From positions 1 to 10,252 of the forward strand of contig DGIF01000021.1 in assembly GCA_002393165.1 (NCBI GenBank): a DNA stretch of 10,252 bases, in the 5' to 3' direction. The notes below the pieces were generated by a model. It saw only the letters and a list, made by a program, of their open reading frames with translations, was not told the DNA's origin and did no database searches. Shown one piece after another: positions 1-5,901 of this stretch (positions within the stretch are counted from its first letter, which is position 1; each line of letters starts with the position of its first letter). Both the position numbers and the translations under genes were made by a program. Origin of the DNA: Candidatus Saccharibacteria bacterium UBA3829 (lineage in GTDB: Bacteria; Patescibacteriota; Saccharimonadia; Saccharimonadales; Saccharimonadaceae).

Positions 1-61
1 TGGTTAGAGCATGCGTCTTATACACGCAGTGTCCTTGGTTCGAGTCCAAGTACCCCGACCA
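1..61 (+). tRNA. tRNA-Ile (anticodon UAU), 5' end cut by window
   Basis: The window opens at about tRNA position 17. What remains folds cleanly: D-stem 3' strand GAGC (7-10), anticodon stem TGCGT/ACGCA (12-16 with 24-28), seven-base loop CTTATAC (17-23), T-stem CTTGG/CCAAG (34-38 with 46-50) around TTCGAGT, acceptor 3' strand TACCCCG (51-57), discriminator A58 and an encoded CCA (59-61). The loop places U33 at 18 and the anticodon TAT at 19-21, which reads the Ile codon AUA. Most bacteria read AUA with a CAU-anticodon tRNA modified by TilS (lysidine), so a genomic UAU anticodon is uncommon. AUA codons do occur in the neighbouring genes, for example near the 3' end of the first prepilin gene. 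A T-run (62-66) follows the CCA. Identity is sure as a tRNA and good as Ile(UAU); the missing 5' half prevents a full check. Confidence 0.9.
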
Positions 62-107
62 TTTTTGTACCAAAAATCATCAAAATACAGATTTAGGACG
101 AAGACTG

Positions 108-116
108 TGCTATAAT
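108..116 (+). promoter_or_regulatory. Extended -10 promoter of the first prepilin gene
   Basis: TGC followed by a perfect TATAAT (111-116). The hexamer ends six bases before the ATG at 123, so with the last T at -7 the transcript starts on the A of the ATG (leaderless). No good -35 hexamer is seen at 17 bases, and the TGn extension may compensate. No Shine-Dalgarno sequence lies upstream of the ATG. Confidence 0.8.
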
Positions 117-122
117 GAGACC

Positions 123-944
123 ATGAAACATAAGCATGATGGGTTTACGCTTATTGAGGTCTCGCTTTTTATTGCGGTTTCGGGTTTGGTGCTAATGAGC
201 GTGATTGGTATGGCTTCGGTTGCGATATCTCAGCAGAGATTCAATGATGCGACGCAGAATTTTGCTGAGTTTTTAAGAAGGGTTTACTCCGAAGTGGAAA
301 ATCCGCAAAGCATTGGGAGTGGGAGAAGCCAAGATTATGTAATTTATGGTAAATTAGTGACGTTTGGAGAGTCATACGATTTTTCAGGGGCAGAGGTTTT
401 AGAGCAGCAGAAGATATTTGTGTACGATGTAGTGGGGAAGGATGCCACTACCGGCACCGGGACCACTCTGGGCATGATTGAGTGGCTCAATATGGACGCA
501 ATTATGATCCAGAAGGACATTGATGATGAGCCGTTCGTGGAGCGTGCGGGGATGATCGAAAGTTATACGCCGAGGTGGGCGGCCGTGATTGACTCAACGG
601 CAAATGGAGTTCCGTTTGAAGGGTCGCTTTTAATTGTCAGACACCCGCGGTCTGGGAAGATTACGACGCTGGTGGCTAAAGGTAGCGACGGAGTGATAGA
701 AGTTAATAAGGAGCTAGATGGTGAGGATGGACGAGCAGACGTAGCTTTTGCGGAGAGTAGCAGTTTGATCGTGGAGAAGCTCGATAGCTTTAGCTCAGAG
801 CAAATAGATTTTTGTGTGAACATGAACGGGTATGGTAACACCAGTGGCAGTCGGCGAGATGTGAGAATATTAAAAAACGCGAGAGACGCTTCTGGGGTGC
901 TGATAGTCGAGCTTGATGGTGAAGAAAATGCCTGCAACTCATAA
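123..944 (+). CDS. Prepilin-type minor pilin / pseudopilin
   Basis: The gene encodes a 273-aa protein with a class III prepilin signal: short basic leader MKHKHDG, cleavage expected after G7, mature start FTLIE with Glu at +5, then a hydrophobic helix to about residue 36. In the family this helix anchors the pilin in the inner membrane until the prepilin peptidase PilD processes it and it joins a type IV pilus or a type II-like pseudopilus. The remaining ~235 residues are a polar globular domain that I do not recognise. It has only two cysteines, C231 and C271, near the C-terminus, which suggests a D-region type disulfide loop. The next two genes are also pilin-like, so this is probably a minor-pilin (tip/priming) cluster. 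The start is set by the exactly placed -10 box and the prepilin leader. The class is well supported; the specific role (GspH/GspI-like) is a guess. Confidence 0.85.
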   Translation: MKHKHDGFTLIEVSLFIAVSGLVLMSVIGMASVAISQQRFNDATQNFAEFLRRVYSEVENPQSIGSGRSQDYVIYGKLVTFGESYDFSGAEVLEQQKIFVYDVVGKDATTGTGTTLGMIEWLNMDAIMIQKDIDDEPFVERAGMIESYTPRWAAVIDSTANGVPFEGSLLIVRHPRSGKITTLVAKGSDGVIEVNKELDGEDGRADVAFAESSSLIVEKLDSFSSEQIDFCVNMNGYGNTSGSRRDVRILKNARDASGVLIVELDGEENACNS

Positions 945-950
945 TTGTTA

Positions 951-959
951 TGGTATAAT
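951..959 (+). promoter_or_regulatory. Extended -10 promoter between the two prepilin genes
   Basis: TGG plus perfect TATAAT (954-959) sits in the 21-base gap between the stop of the first prepilin gene and the ATG at 966. The hexamer end again falls at -7 relative to the A of ATG, so a leaderless transcript could start here independently of read-through from upstream. No Shine-Dalgarno sequence is visible before ATG 966, which fits leaderless initiation. Confidence 0.7.
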
Positions 960-965
960 TTAAGT

Positions 966-1919
966 ATGAGAAAGGTGTCGCGTAGCGGGTTTACTTTGGT
1001 TGAACTGTCCATAGCGATTGTTTTTGTGGGGCTTTTGTCGGTGTCGTTGGCGGGCGTAATCAGCAGCATGATGGCTTCTTATCGGAGAGGAAATATTTTG
1101 TCGCAGGTAAATACGGCTGGTACGAGCTTGATCGATGATTTTACGGCGGCGACTAGGCAATCGTCGGCGCGGAGTTTAACGAGAATTTGCAATAGTGTGT
1201 ATGCGGACAACGAAGCCGAGAAAGAAGAGTGTCTCGTGGATGATGCATATAACTTTGTATCATTGACGCACTTTTCGGAAGTGACTTCGGGAGGAAAGAT
1301 TTTTAAGGCGCCGGTGTACGGAGTTTATTGTACGGGGTCGTACTCGTATATTTGGAATAGTGGATATTATGAACTTGAGAATGCAACATTTGAAGAGAAA
1401 AGCTTGAATCGATGGGCGGTGTTAATCTCAAACGATTATCCAGAGGGGATTCGTTACCAGGAAGGTGAGGAAGTCGCGAATGGGAATCATAATGTGCCAT
1501 TTAAGCTGTTAAAGGTGCTGGACAAGAATCGAAGTATTTGCGTGGCGGCTTTTGGCGAAAAGGAGAATGGTTACGAGGCGATAAATGATGAGGCGACGGC
1601 TACGGCGGCGTTTGAGGGAAACATCATTGATGTGAGGGAAATTGGCAATGGTATGCTTGAGGGCGAACCGGAATATTTGATCTCTTCACACGGAGCGACG
1701 GACTTGGCGATTTATGATTTAACGGTGTCGCGGCCAGCGGTGAATTATGAGAACAATTCAGTGTTTTACCAGGCAGCGTTTATACTTGGAACTTTGGACG
1801 GCGGAGTGAATATTTTATCACATAACAGTGCGTGTGAAGTGCCGAGCGGATATGACTTTGCATATAACTATTGCGCAATTAATAAATTTAGTTTCGCCGT
1901 GAGGGCGTTGGGAGAATAG
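966..1919 (+). CDS. Second prepilin-type minor pilin / pseudopilin
   Basis: The 317-aa product starts MRKVSRSG with cleavage expected after G8 and a mature N-terminus FTLVE carrying Glu at +5, followed by a hydrophobic helix to about residue 34 and then a helical, Ser/Arg-rich continuation typical of the pilin spine (about 35-65). The remaining ~250 residues hold several cysteines and no domain I can name. An in-frame TTG at 945 would add seven residues (MLWYNLS), but it overlaps the TATAAT box and would spoil the prepilin leader, so ATG 966 is preferred. The stop lies two bases before the next gene, so the two are surely co-transcribed. Size and position resemble GspJ/PilW-like minor pilins, but that is inference from order and length only. 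Confidence 0.85.
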   Translation: MRKVSRSGFTLVELSIAIVFVGLLSVSLAGVISSMMASYRRGNILSQVNTAGTSLIDDFTAATRQSSARSLTRICNSVYADNEAEKEECLVDDAYNFVSLTHFSEVTSGGKIFKAPVYGVYCTGSYSYIWNSGYYELENATFEEKSLNRWAVLISNDYPEGIRYQEGEEVANGNHNVPFKLLKVLDKNRSICVAAFGEKENGYEAINDEATATAAFEGNIIDVREIGNGMLEGEPEYLISSHGATDLAIYDLTVSRPAVNYENNSVFYQAAFILGTLDGGVNILSHNSACEVPSGYDFAYNYCAINKFSFAVRALGE

Positions 1920-1921
1920 CT

Positions 1922-3277
1922 ATGAAAAAAATCAGATTCAAAAAAGGAGTTGCCTCGTTCTACATTGTGGCGTTCGCGGCGTTGCTTTTAGTGATTGTGG
2001 CTTCAAGTTTTGCATTAGTAGTAGTTTCGGAAATAGGTAGGGCTTCGAATAGTGACTTGTCGCGATCGGCGTACGATTCGGCATTGGCGGGAGTAGAGGA
2101 CGCAAAGTTGGCAGTACTTAATTATCAAGCGTGCTTGGAGCAGGGCTATACGTATACCGGTTCGCTTTCGAATGATGGTTCTATTAACTGTAATGACATT
2201 ATTTATTATATGAAGAATCCGAATTGCGATATGGTGGCGAATATTTTGGGGCGGCAGATTGACCCGGAAACGGGCGAAGTGCAAATTAGCGAAAGCCATG
2301 GCGCTGCCAATAATATGAGCCAGGCTTATACCTGCGTGATGGTGGCAACGACGCTGTCCGATTATCGTGCAGACTTAGATTCCTCGAATACCTCAAAAAT
2401 CATAAATGTGTCGCTAGAAGACGAGAGCTTGATTAGTAGCATAAAATATGTCAAGCTCAGTTGGCATTCGGCTCAGGACGAGATGGGCCTGGACTACGCT
2501 AACTTCATCGAGGAAGATTCTGGTGCGTGGCGGACGGCATTTCAGCCGACAGACGATGAGCTAGCAGTACCGCCGATGTTGTCGCTACAACTAGTACAGA
2601 CTGCAAACAGTTTTACGCTCGGTGAAGTTAATTCCAAGATGTCTCTTGGTGGAAATGGCAAGGCGGAAACTGATCGGGCAACGGTTTTTCTAGTCCCGAC
2701 AAACCGAGAAGATGGAGCGAGCGAGAGTGGTGAGACCTACGTTGGTGCATATAGCAATGATGGCGGTAACGAGATTACGGCAGAGCAGATGGCGGCGACG
2801 AATAATTTGGAAAAGAATTTGCCGTACGTAGTATATTGTCCGGATGACCAGGATGGTGAGTTCTTGTGTTCTGTGAAAATCGAGCTGCCGGATCCGATCG
2901 GGTTTAGCAATGGCGGCGGGCGCAACCCCGACACGTTTATGTTTGTGGTGTCACTTCCGTATGGGCAGCCGGGCACAGAATTTGCGCTTGAACTATGCAC
3001 GGTGGAGGAGGCTTGTTTGACGCAGGGAGCAGAAATTAACAATGGAAGTGCGGACGGTGTAGTGATACTCAAGGATATGCAGGTGGAAATTGATTCTACT
3101 GGCAAAGCTAACGACCTTTATCGAAGAGTGAAGGTGAGGACCGGGGAGGCAGAATCGGCTTCGGCTTATTTGCCGTATGCGATTCAGGCGATTGATAATG
3201 GCAATGGAAATGAAGTGAAAATCGAAAAATTGCTTGAAGTGAAGAGCGAATATTCGGCAGCAGAATACGGTAATTAG
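1922..3277 (+). CDS. PilX/GspK-like pilus-associated protein
   Basis: The 451-aa product has a basic start (MKKIRFKKG), a long hydrophobic segment (about 10-34) and then a polar helix with an SALAGVEDA stretch resembling the N-terminal region of PilX/GspK proteins. A prepilin-peptidase site could lie after G9, but the mature position 5 would be Tyr, not Glu. GspK family members also lack Glu5 and sit at the pseudopilus tip, where they need no charge pairing with a subunit above. Here it follows two Glu5 prepilins, an order reminiscent of minor-pilin operons. The body of the protein is not recognised. Translation is by Shine-Dalgarno: GGGAG at 1910-1914, seven bases before the ATG, inside the end of the previous gene. 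No clear terminator follows, so transcripts may run into the tRNA-fMet unit. The PilX/GspK assignment is moderate; membership in the pilus cluster is firm. Confidence 0.7.
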   Translation: MKKIRFKKGVASFYIVAFAALLLVIVASSFALVVVSEIGRASNSDLSRSAYDSALAGVEDAKLAVLNYQACLEQGYTYTGSLSNDGSINCNDIIYYMKNPNCDMVANILGRQIDPETGEVQISESHGAANNMSQAYTCVMVATTLSDYRADLDSSNTSKIINVSLEDESLISSIKYVKLSWHSAQDEMGLDYANFIEEDSGAWRTAFQPTDDELAVPPMLSLQLVQTANSFTLGEVNSKMSLGGNGKAETDRATVFLVPTNREDGASESGETYVGAYSNDGGNEITAEQMAATNNLEKNLPYVVYCPDDQDGEFLCSVKIELPDPIGFSNGGGRNPDTFMFVVSLPYGQPGTEFALELCTVEEACLTQGAEINNGSADGVVILKDMQVEIDSTGKANDLYRRVKVRTGEAESASAYLPYAIQAIDNGNGNEVKIEKLLEVKSEYSAAEYGN

Positions 3278-3309
3278 TTTAGTTTTGAGGAAAGCTTTAG
3301 GGAAAAGTA

Positions 3310-3338
3310 TTGACAGCAATCGATGATTGGTGTATAAT
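3310..3338 (+). promoter_or_regulatory. Consensus sigma-70 promoter of tRNA-fMet
   Basis: Perfect TTGACA (3310-3315), 17-base spacer and perfect TATAAT (3333-3338). The predicted start is near 3345, giving a ~23-base leader before the mature tRNA. This is the strongest-looking promoter in the window, as expected for a stable RNA. Confidence 0.9.
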
Positions 3339-3346
3339 GTTAAGTG

Positions 3347-3360
3347 TGCCAAGGTTGGCA
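3347..3360 (+). repeat. Small inverted repeat in the pre-tRNA-fMet leader
   Basis: TGCCAAGGTTGGCA can fold into a five-base-pair stem with an AGGT loop. It begins about two bases after the predicted transcription start and ends seven bases before the tRNA. It may protect the 5' leader or position RNase P; it is short enough to be chance. Confidence 0.35.
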
Positions 3361-3367
3361 GTAATGT

Positions 3368-3444
3368 CGCGGGGTGGAGCAGTCTGGTAGCTCGTTTGGC
3401 TCATAACCAAAAGGTCGTTCGTTCAAATCGAACCCCCGCCACCA
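3368..3444 (+). tRNA. Initiator tRNA-fMet (CAU)
   Basis: A complete 77-base cloverleaf with an encoded CCA (3442-3444). The anticodon CAT is at 3402-3404 in loop CTCATAA. Initiator identity comes from the unpaired C1 (3368) opposite C72 (3440), which blocks elongator use, and from the A11-U24 pair in the D-stem (GAGC/GCTC). The T-stem is GTTCG/CGAAC. Unusual point: the anticodon stem is TTTGG/CCAAA, so only 30-40 and 31-39 are G-C while 29-41 is U-A. Most bacterial initiators have three G-C pairs here. The gene has its own consensus promoter and terminator and forms a single-gene unit. Confidence 0.95.
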
Positions 3445-3467
3445 AGTTCTGAAACGTGTTTCAGGGT

Positions 3468-3514
3468 AAAAATCAGCTTAAGTTACCCCCCTAACTTAAG
3501 CTGATTTTTGTTTT
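3468..3514. terminator. Bidirectional intrinsic terminator
   Basis: A perfect 18-base inverted repeat (arms 3468-3485 and 3492-3509) around a loop of six C. The left arm starts with five A and the right arm ends with five T followed by GTTTT, so the hairpin has a U-tract in both readings. It can stop the tRNA-fMet transcript from the left and the - strand flavoprotein operon, whose stop codon is at 3522-3524, from the right. A separate small hairpin (3449-3464, arms CTGAAAC/GTTTCAG) lies just after the tRNA. Confidence 0.9.
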
Positions 3515-3521
3515 GAATGGT

Positions 3522-4892
3522 TTAGACAAGTTGCTTAGCGGCCAGTTTGATAGCGTAATTGAAGGAGTTGGCGATGTGAGGAGTGCTGGCGAGCTCAACG
3601 GCGGTGAGATGGTGACGAATGGCGAGACTGAGTTCTTCGGCCATGAGCTCGGCGTGAGGCGCGACGATAGAGGCGCCTAAAATATGATGCGAGCGGCGAC
3701 TGGCAATCAGTTTGACGTAGCCATAATCAAGGCCGTAAATAATACTAGCGGGAAGATCCTTGAGGTAGCAGATAGAAGTCTTATATTTAGCGTGGTGACG
3801 CTTGAGCCTGGCCTCGGTGGAACCAACGCAGGCGACGGCTGGGCAAGTGTTGGTGCTGCGGATAAAGCCTTTGTAATCGGCAAAACTTTTGGATTTGTGG
3901 AAAATGTTTTCAGCCAGTACAAAAGCTTCGTGTTCGGCGCGCTCGGTGGACGAGTAGTTGCCGCCGAGACAGTCGCCGATGGCATAGATATTTTTGGTAG
4001 TGGTTTGGAAATATTTGTTGGTCATAATGCCGCCGGATTTGTTGGTGCGGACGCCGGCGTTTTCGAGCCCGCAGTCGGTGCGGGGTTCGGAGCCGGTAGC
4101 TAGCACAACGCAATCAACGCGGACCACTTTGTCTTCGGCTCCGGATTTGAAGATGACGCGTTTTGCAGTGCCGTCATTTTCGAGGGCGACTACTTTGGCG
4201 TCGGTAATAACCATGATGCCGAGTTCGGTAGCGAAGTATTCGCGGAGAGTTTGACCGGCTTCGGGGTCTTCTTTGGGCAGAAGTCCGGAGGCCTGCTCCA
4301 TAATAATAACTTTGGTGCCGAGTTTAGCAAAGTATTCGGCGATTTCGCAGCCGGTGGGGCCACCGCCAATAACGAAAACGAACTTGGGTTGGCGCCGCAG
4401 GCGAGGCACGGTATCGGGAGTGAGGCATTTGACGCTTTCGAGTCCGACGATACCGCCGGTTGAAGTTTTGGCGCCGGTGGCGAGGATAAAGTTTTTAGAA
4501 GTAAATTGTTGATCGCCTACAGCAACAGTGTGGCTGTTGAGAAAATGAGCGTAGCCAGAAAGACAGGTGATGCCAAAGGCGGTGAACTTGCCGGGATCGC
4601 CGGCGCCGAGCACAGTTGATACGGCGATTTGGTGCGAAGCGATGGATGGGAAGTTGTAGTGGAGGGTTTGACTTCGCATTTCGGGCGCGGAGCGGAGCTG
4701 GTGATAATGATGCGCAAAGGATTGGCCAACTAGGTGTGGGACGTCTCTTGTGCAAAGATTGCTGCCGCCGAAAGAACGGCCCTCTACGATTCCGACACGG
4801 AGCTTTTTGTTTGATGCGAGAAGGCGAGCAATGGTGCCACCAGCTGGACCACTGCCAATAACCAAGTAGTCAAAGTCAAATTTCTCACCCAT
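3522..4892 (-). CDS. FAD/NAD(P)-dependent oxidoreductase, Lpd/MerA fold, without redox cysteines
   Basis: The 456-aa length matches class I pyridine nucleotide-disulfide oxidoreductases. Domains in order: FAD-binding GSGPAG (13-18) with Glu37 for the ribose; LATGA (137-141); NAD(P)-binding GGGPTG (176-181) ending at Glu199; second FAD motif AIGD (304-307); and a C-terminal dimerisation domain (about 345-456). The place of the usual CxxxxC disulfide reads GGSNLCTRDVP (42-52). By alignment both cysteines are replaced (Asn45, Asp50), though a Cys sits at 47. The C-terminal His-Glu catalytic pair of the family is also not seen. The protein therefore probably binds FAD and NAD(P)H but does not do lipoamide or mercury chemistry; the substrate is unknown. 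It is the last gene of a three-gene - strand operon, two bases after the preceding stop. AATAAT at 4904-4899 is a possible weak internal promoter at leaderless distance; no Shine-Dalgarno is seen. Confidence 0.85.
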   Translation of the reverse strand: MGEKFDFDYLVIGSGPAGGTIARLLASNKKLRVGIVEGRSFGGSNLCTRDVPHLVGQSFAHHYHQLRSAPEMRSQTLHYNFPSIASHQIAVSTVLGAGDPGKFTAFGITCLSGYAHFLNSHTVAVGDQQFTSKNFILATGAKTSTGGIVGLESVKCLTPDTVPRLRRQPKFVFVIGGGPTGCEIAEYFAKLGTKVIIMEQASGLLPKEDPEAGQTLREYFATELGIMVITDAKVVALENDGTAKRVIFKSGAEDKVVRVDCVVLATGSEPRTDCGLENAGVRTNKSGGIMTNKYFQTTTKNIYAIGDCLGGNYSSTERAEHEAFVLAENIFHKSKSFADYKGFIRSTNTCPAVACVGSTEARLKRHHAKYKTSICYLKDLPASIIYGLDYGYVKLIASRRSHHILGASIVAPHAELMAEELSLAIRHHLTAVELASTPHIANSFNYAIKLAAKQLV

Positions 4893-4894
4893 AT

Positions 4895-5134
4895 TTATAT
4901 TATTGTATCACGATTTTCGTAAACATAAGCAAAATCGGCGTGGTATTTTTTGAGTTCTTTAGCGACTAGACGCGTAAGGTCGGACGAAGTGATGGTGGTT
5001 TTTTTCGCAAGGGATTTCTGGACGGAAGTAAGACAGGCATCAATGAAAGCGTCGGCGGCGCCGGCTGGAATGTTAAGCGCGCGGCTGTGAGTTTTAAGTT
5101 CGTTGCGGAGAGATTTAAGAGTTCTATCGTCCAT
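4895..5134 (-). CDS. Small protein, possibly ATP-cone-like
   Basis: The product is 79 aa, soluble, with no signal or membrane segment. The second half (about 44-75) has the pattern IT-x2-(D)L-x3-V-x3-L, then a Tyr/Arg-rich end (YVYENRD). This loosely resembles the C-terminal half of the ATP-cone nucleotide-binding domain found in NrdR and ribonucleotide reductases, but the N-terminal lysine/glycine part of a cone is absent. It could equally be an unrelated helical domain. Its start overlaps the end of the upstream membrane-protein gene by 11 bases, and its stop lies two bases before the flavoprotein start, so the three are co-transcribed and probably translationally coupled. No convincing Shine-Dalgarno sequence is seen. 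That it is a gene is well supported by this tight packing; the function is not known. Confidence 0.7.
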   Translation of the reverse strand: MDDRTLKSLRNELKTHSRALNIPAGAADAFIDACLTSVQKSLAKKTTITSSDLTRLVAKELKKYHADFAYVYENRDTII

Positions 5135-5831
5135 AATTTGTGACCCCGAGATTTAAAATAGCGAAGGCAAGAACAAGGTAGGCGAAGAAAATGATGAGGC
5201 GCAGATAAGGTTTAAGTTTGGCGCGGAAACGCGTAATGTGGGCGAGGTTATGTCCGCTGCGAAAAAGAAGGCGGATGATAAAAAGCGGTAAAATAGTGCC
5301 GAGGATGAAAAGGCCGGTGATTAGAATGCGCGGGAGGGAAGGAGTGTTTAAAAAGATAATGGCAGAGATAAGATAAAGTGGGAAGGTGAAAATTAGTTCA
5401 GGGAGATTGGCAAAAAAGCCGAGCGCAATGGCGTCAGAACGGGAACCGGCTTTGCTGGCGCGAGCTTGGAGTGTGGCGGCGACGCGACGTGAAATAAAAA
5501 GTGTCGTGCTGCGGCTGCGGCGAAAGTAAAAGAGCAGGAAGGCAATGGCTTCAGCAAAAAGAGTTCCACTTAGAGTCCAGAAAAACGGGGCGGAGCAGAG
5601 GTCGATTACGAAGCTGAGAAGAGTTAGGAGCATTAGCATTAAAATCCAAATAACACCGACAAAGATTTCGGCGCCGATGATAAAGCTGAGGCTGCGGTCG
5701 TCGGCTTTTTTGCGAGTGGTTTTACCAAGAGCGTAATGATAGAAAATCGAAAAAGTGCCCGGCACGAGCTGGAGCGATGAAATAATAAGCACAGAAAGTA
5801 AGAGGATTATAACAGGGGCGATAGCGGTCAT
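5124..5831 (-). CDS. Six-helix integral membrane protein of unknown function
   Basis: The product is 235 aa with about six hydrophobic segments (roughly 4-27, 49-75, 82-103, 140-162, 168-190 and 210-231), separated by short basic loops. The longest loop, about residues 104-138, is rich in Arg and Ser and lies between helices 3 and 4. The six-helix layout recalls small transporter families such as LysE/DsbD-like proteins, but I see no diagnostic motif, so no function is assigned. It is the first gene of the operon with the 79-aa protein and the flavoprotein. That grouping could mean a membrane redox or transport function, which is inference only. The ATG at 5831 is fixed by an extended -10 box ending exactly at -7, so the mRNA should be leaderless. 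Confidence 0.8.
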   Translation of the reverse strand: MTAIAPVIILLLSVLIISSLQLVPGTFSIFYHYALGKTTRKKADDRSLSFIIGAEIFVGVIWILMLMLLTLLSFVIDLCSAPFFWTLSGTLFAEAIAFLLFYFRRSRSTTLFISRRVAATLQARASKAGSRSDAIALGFFANLPELIFTFPLYLISAIIFLNTPSLPRILITGLFILGTILPLFIIRLLFRSGHNLAHITRFRAKLKPYLRLIIFFAYLVLAFAILNLGVTNYGR

Positions 5832-5837
5832 GCTTTA

Positions 5838-5846
5838 ATTATAGCA
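5838..5846 (-). promoter_or_regulatory. Extended -10 promoter of the membrane-protein/flavoprotein operon
   Basis: On the - strand TGC TATAAT (hexamer 5843 to 5838) ends six bases before the ATG at 5831, predicting +1 on the A of the start codon. No -35 match is visible at the usual distance. The 70-base space to the divergent gene at 5902 holds both promoters back to back. Confidence 0.8.
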
Positions 5847-5865
5847 TAAAATCCCAAGTGGGGGC

Positions 5866-5894
5866 TTGATTTTAAAATTGGCCTGTGCTAGTGT
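5866..5894 (+). promoter_or_regulatory. Probable promoter of the surface-protein gene
   Basis: TTGATT (5866-5871), a 17-base spacer and TAGTGT (5889-5894) preceded by TG at 5886-5887. The -10 box is weaker than others in the window. The predicted start near 5901 leaves one base before the ATG at 5902, so this mRNA would also be nearly leaderless. Confidence 0.55.
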
Positions 5895-5901
5895 GCGGGG
5901 C

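Noticed and set aside
61..77. Small inverted repeat ATTTTTG-TAC-CAAAAAT after tRNA-Ile as a terminator
   Set aside because: Only seven A/T-rich pairs with a three-base loop and no T-run after it; too weak to call. The T-run right after the CCA is more likely to matter.
945..965. TTG start extending the second prepilin by seven residues
   Set aside because: It overlaps the TATAAT box, would lie upstream of the predicted transcript start and would spoil the short basic prepilin leader; ATG 966 fits better.
563..1069. 168-aa open frame opposite the prepilin genes
   Set aside because: Ser/Thr/Pro-rich shadow translation, spanning two real genes and their promoter.
3684..4861. Several open frames on the + strand across the flavoprotein gene
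   Set aside because: They are frame shadows: low-complexity translations with no family motif, covered by a gene with clear FAD and NAD(P) motifs.
5866..5901. TTG start extending the surface protein by 12 residues
   Set aside because: The stretch contains the promoter elements, and the protein from ATG 5902 starts with a perfect signal peptide.
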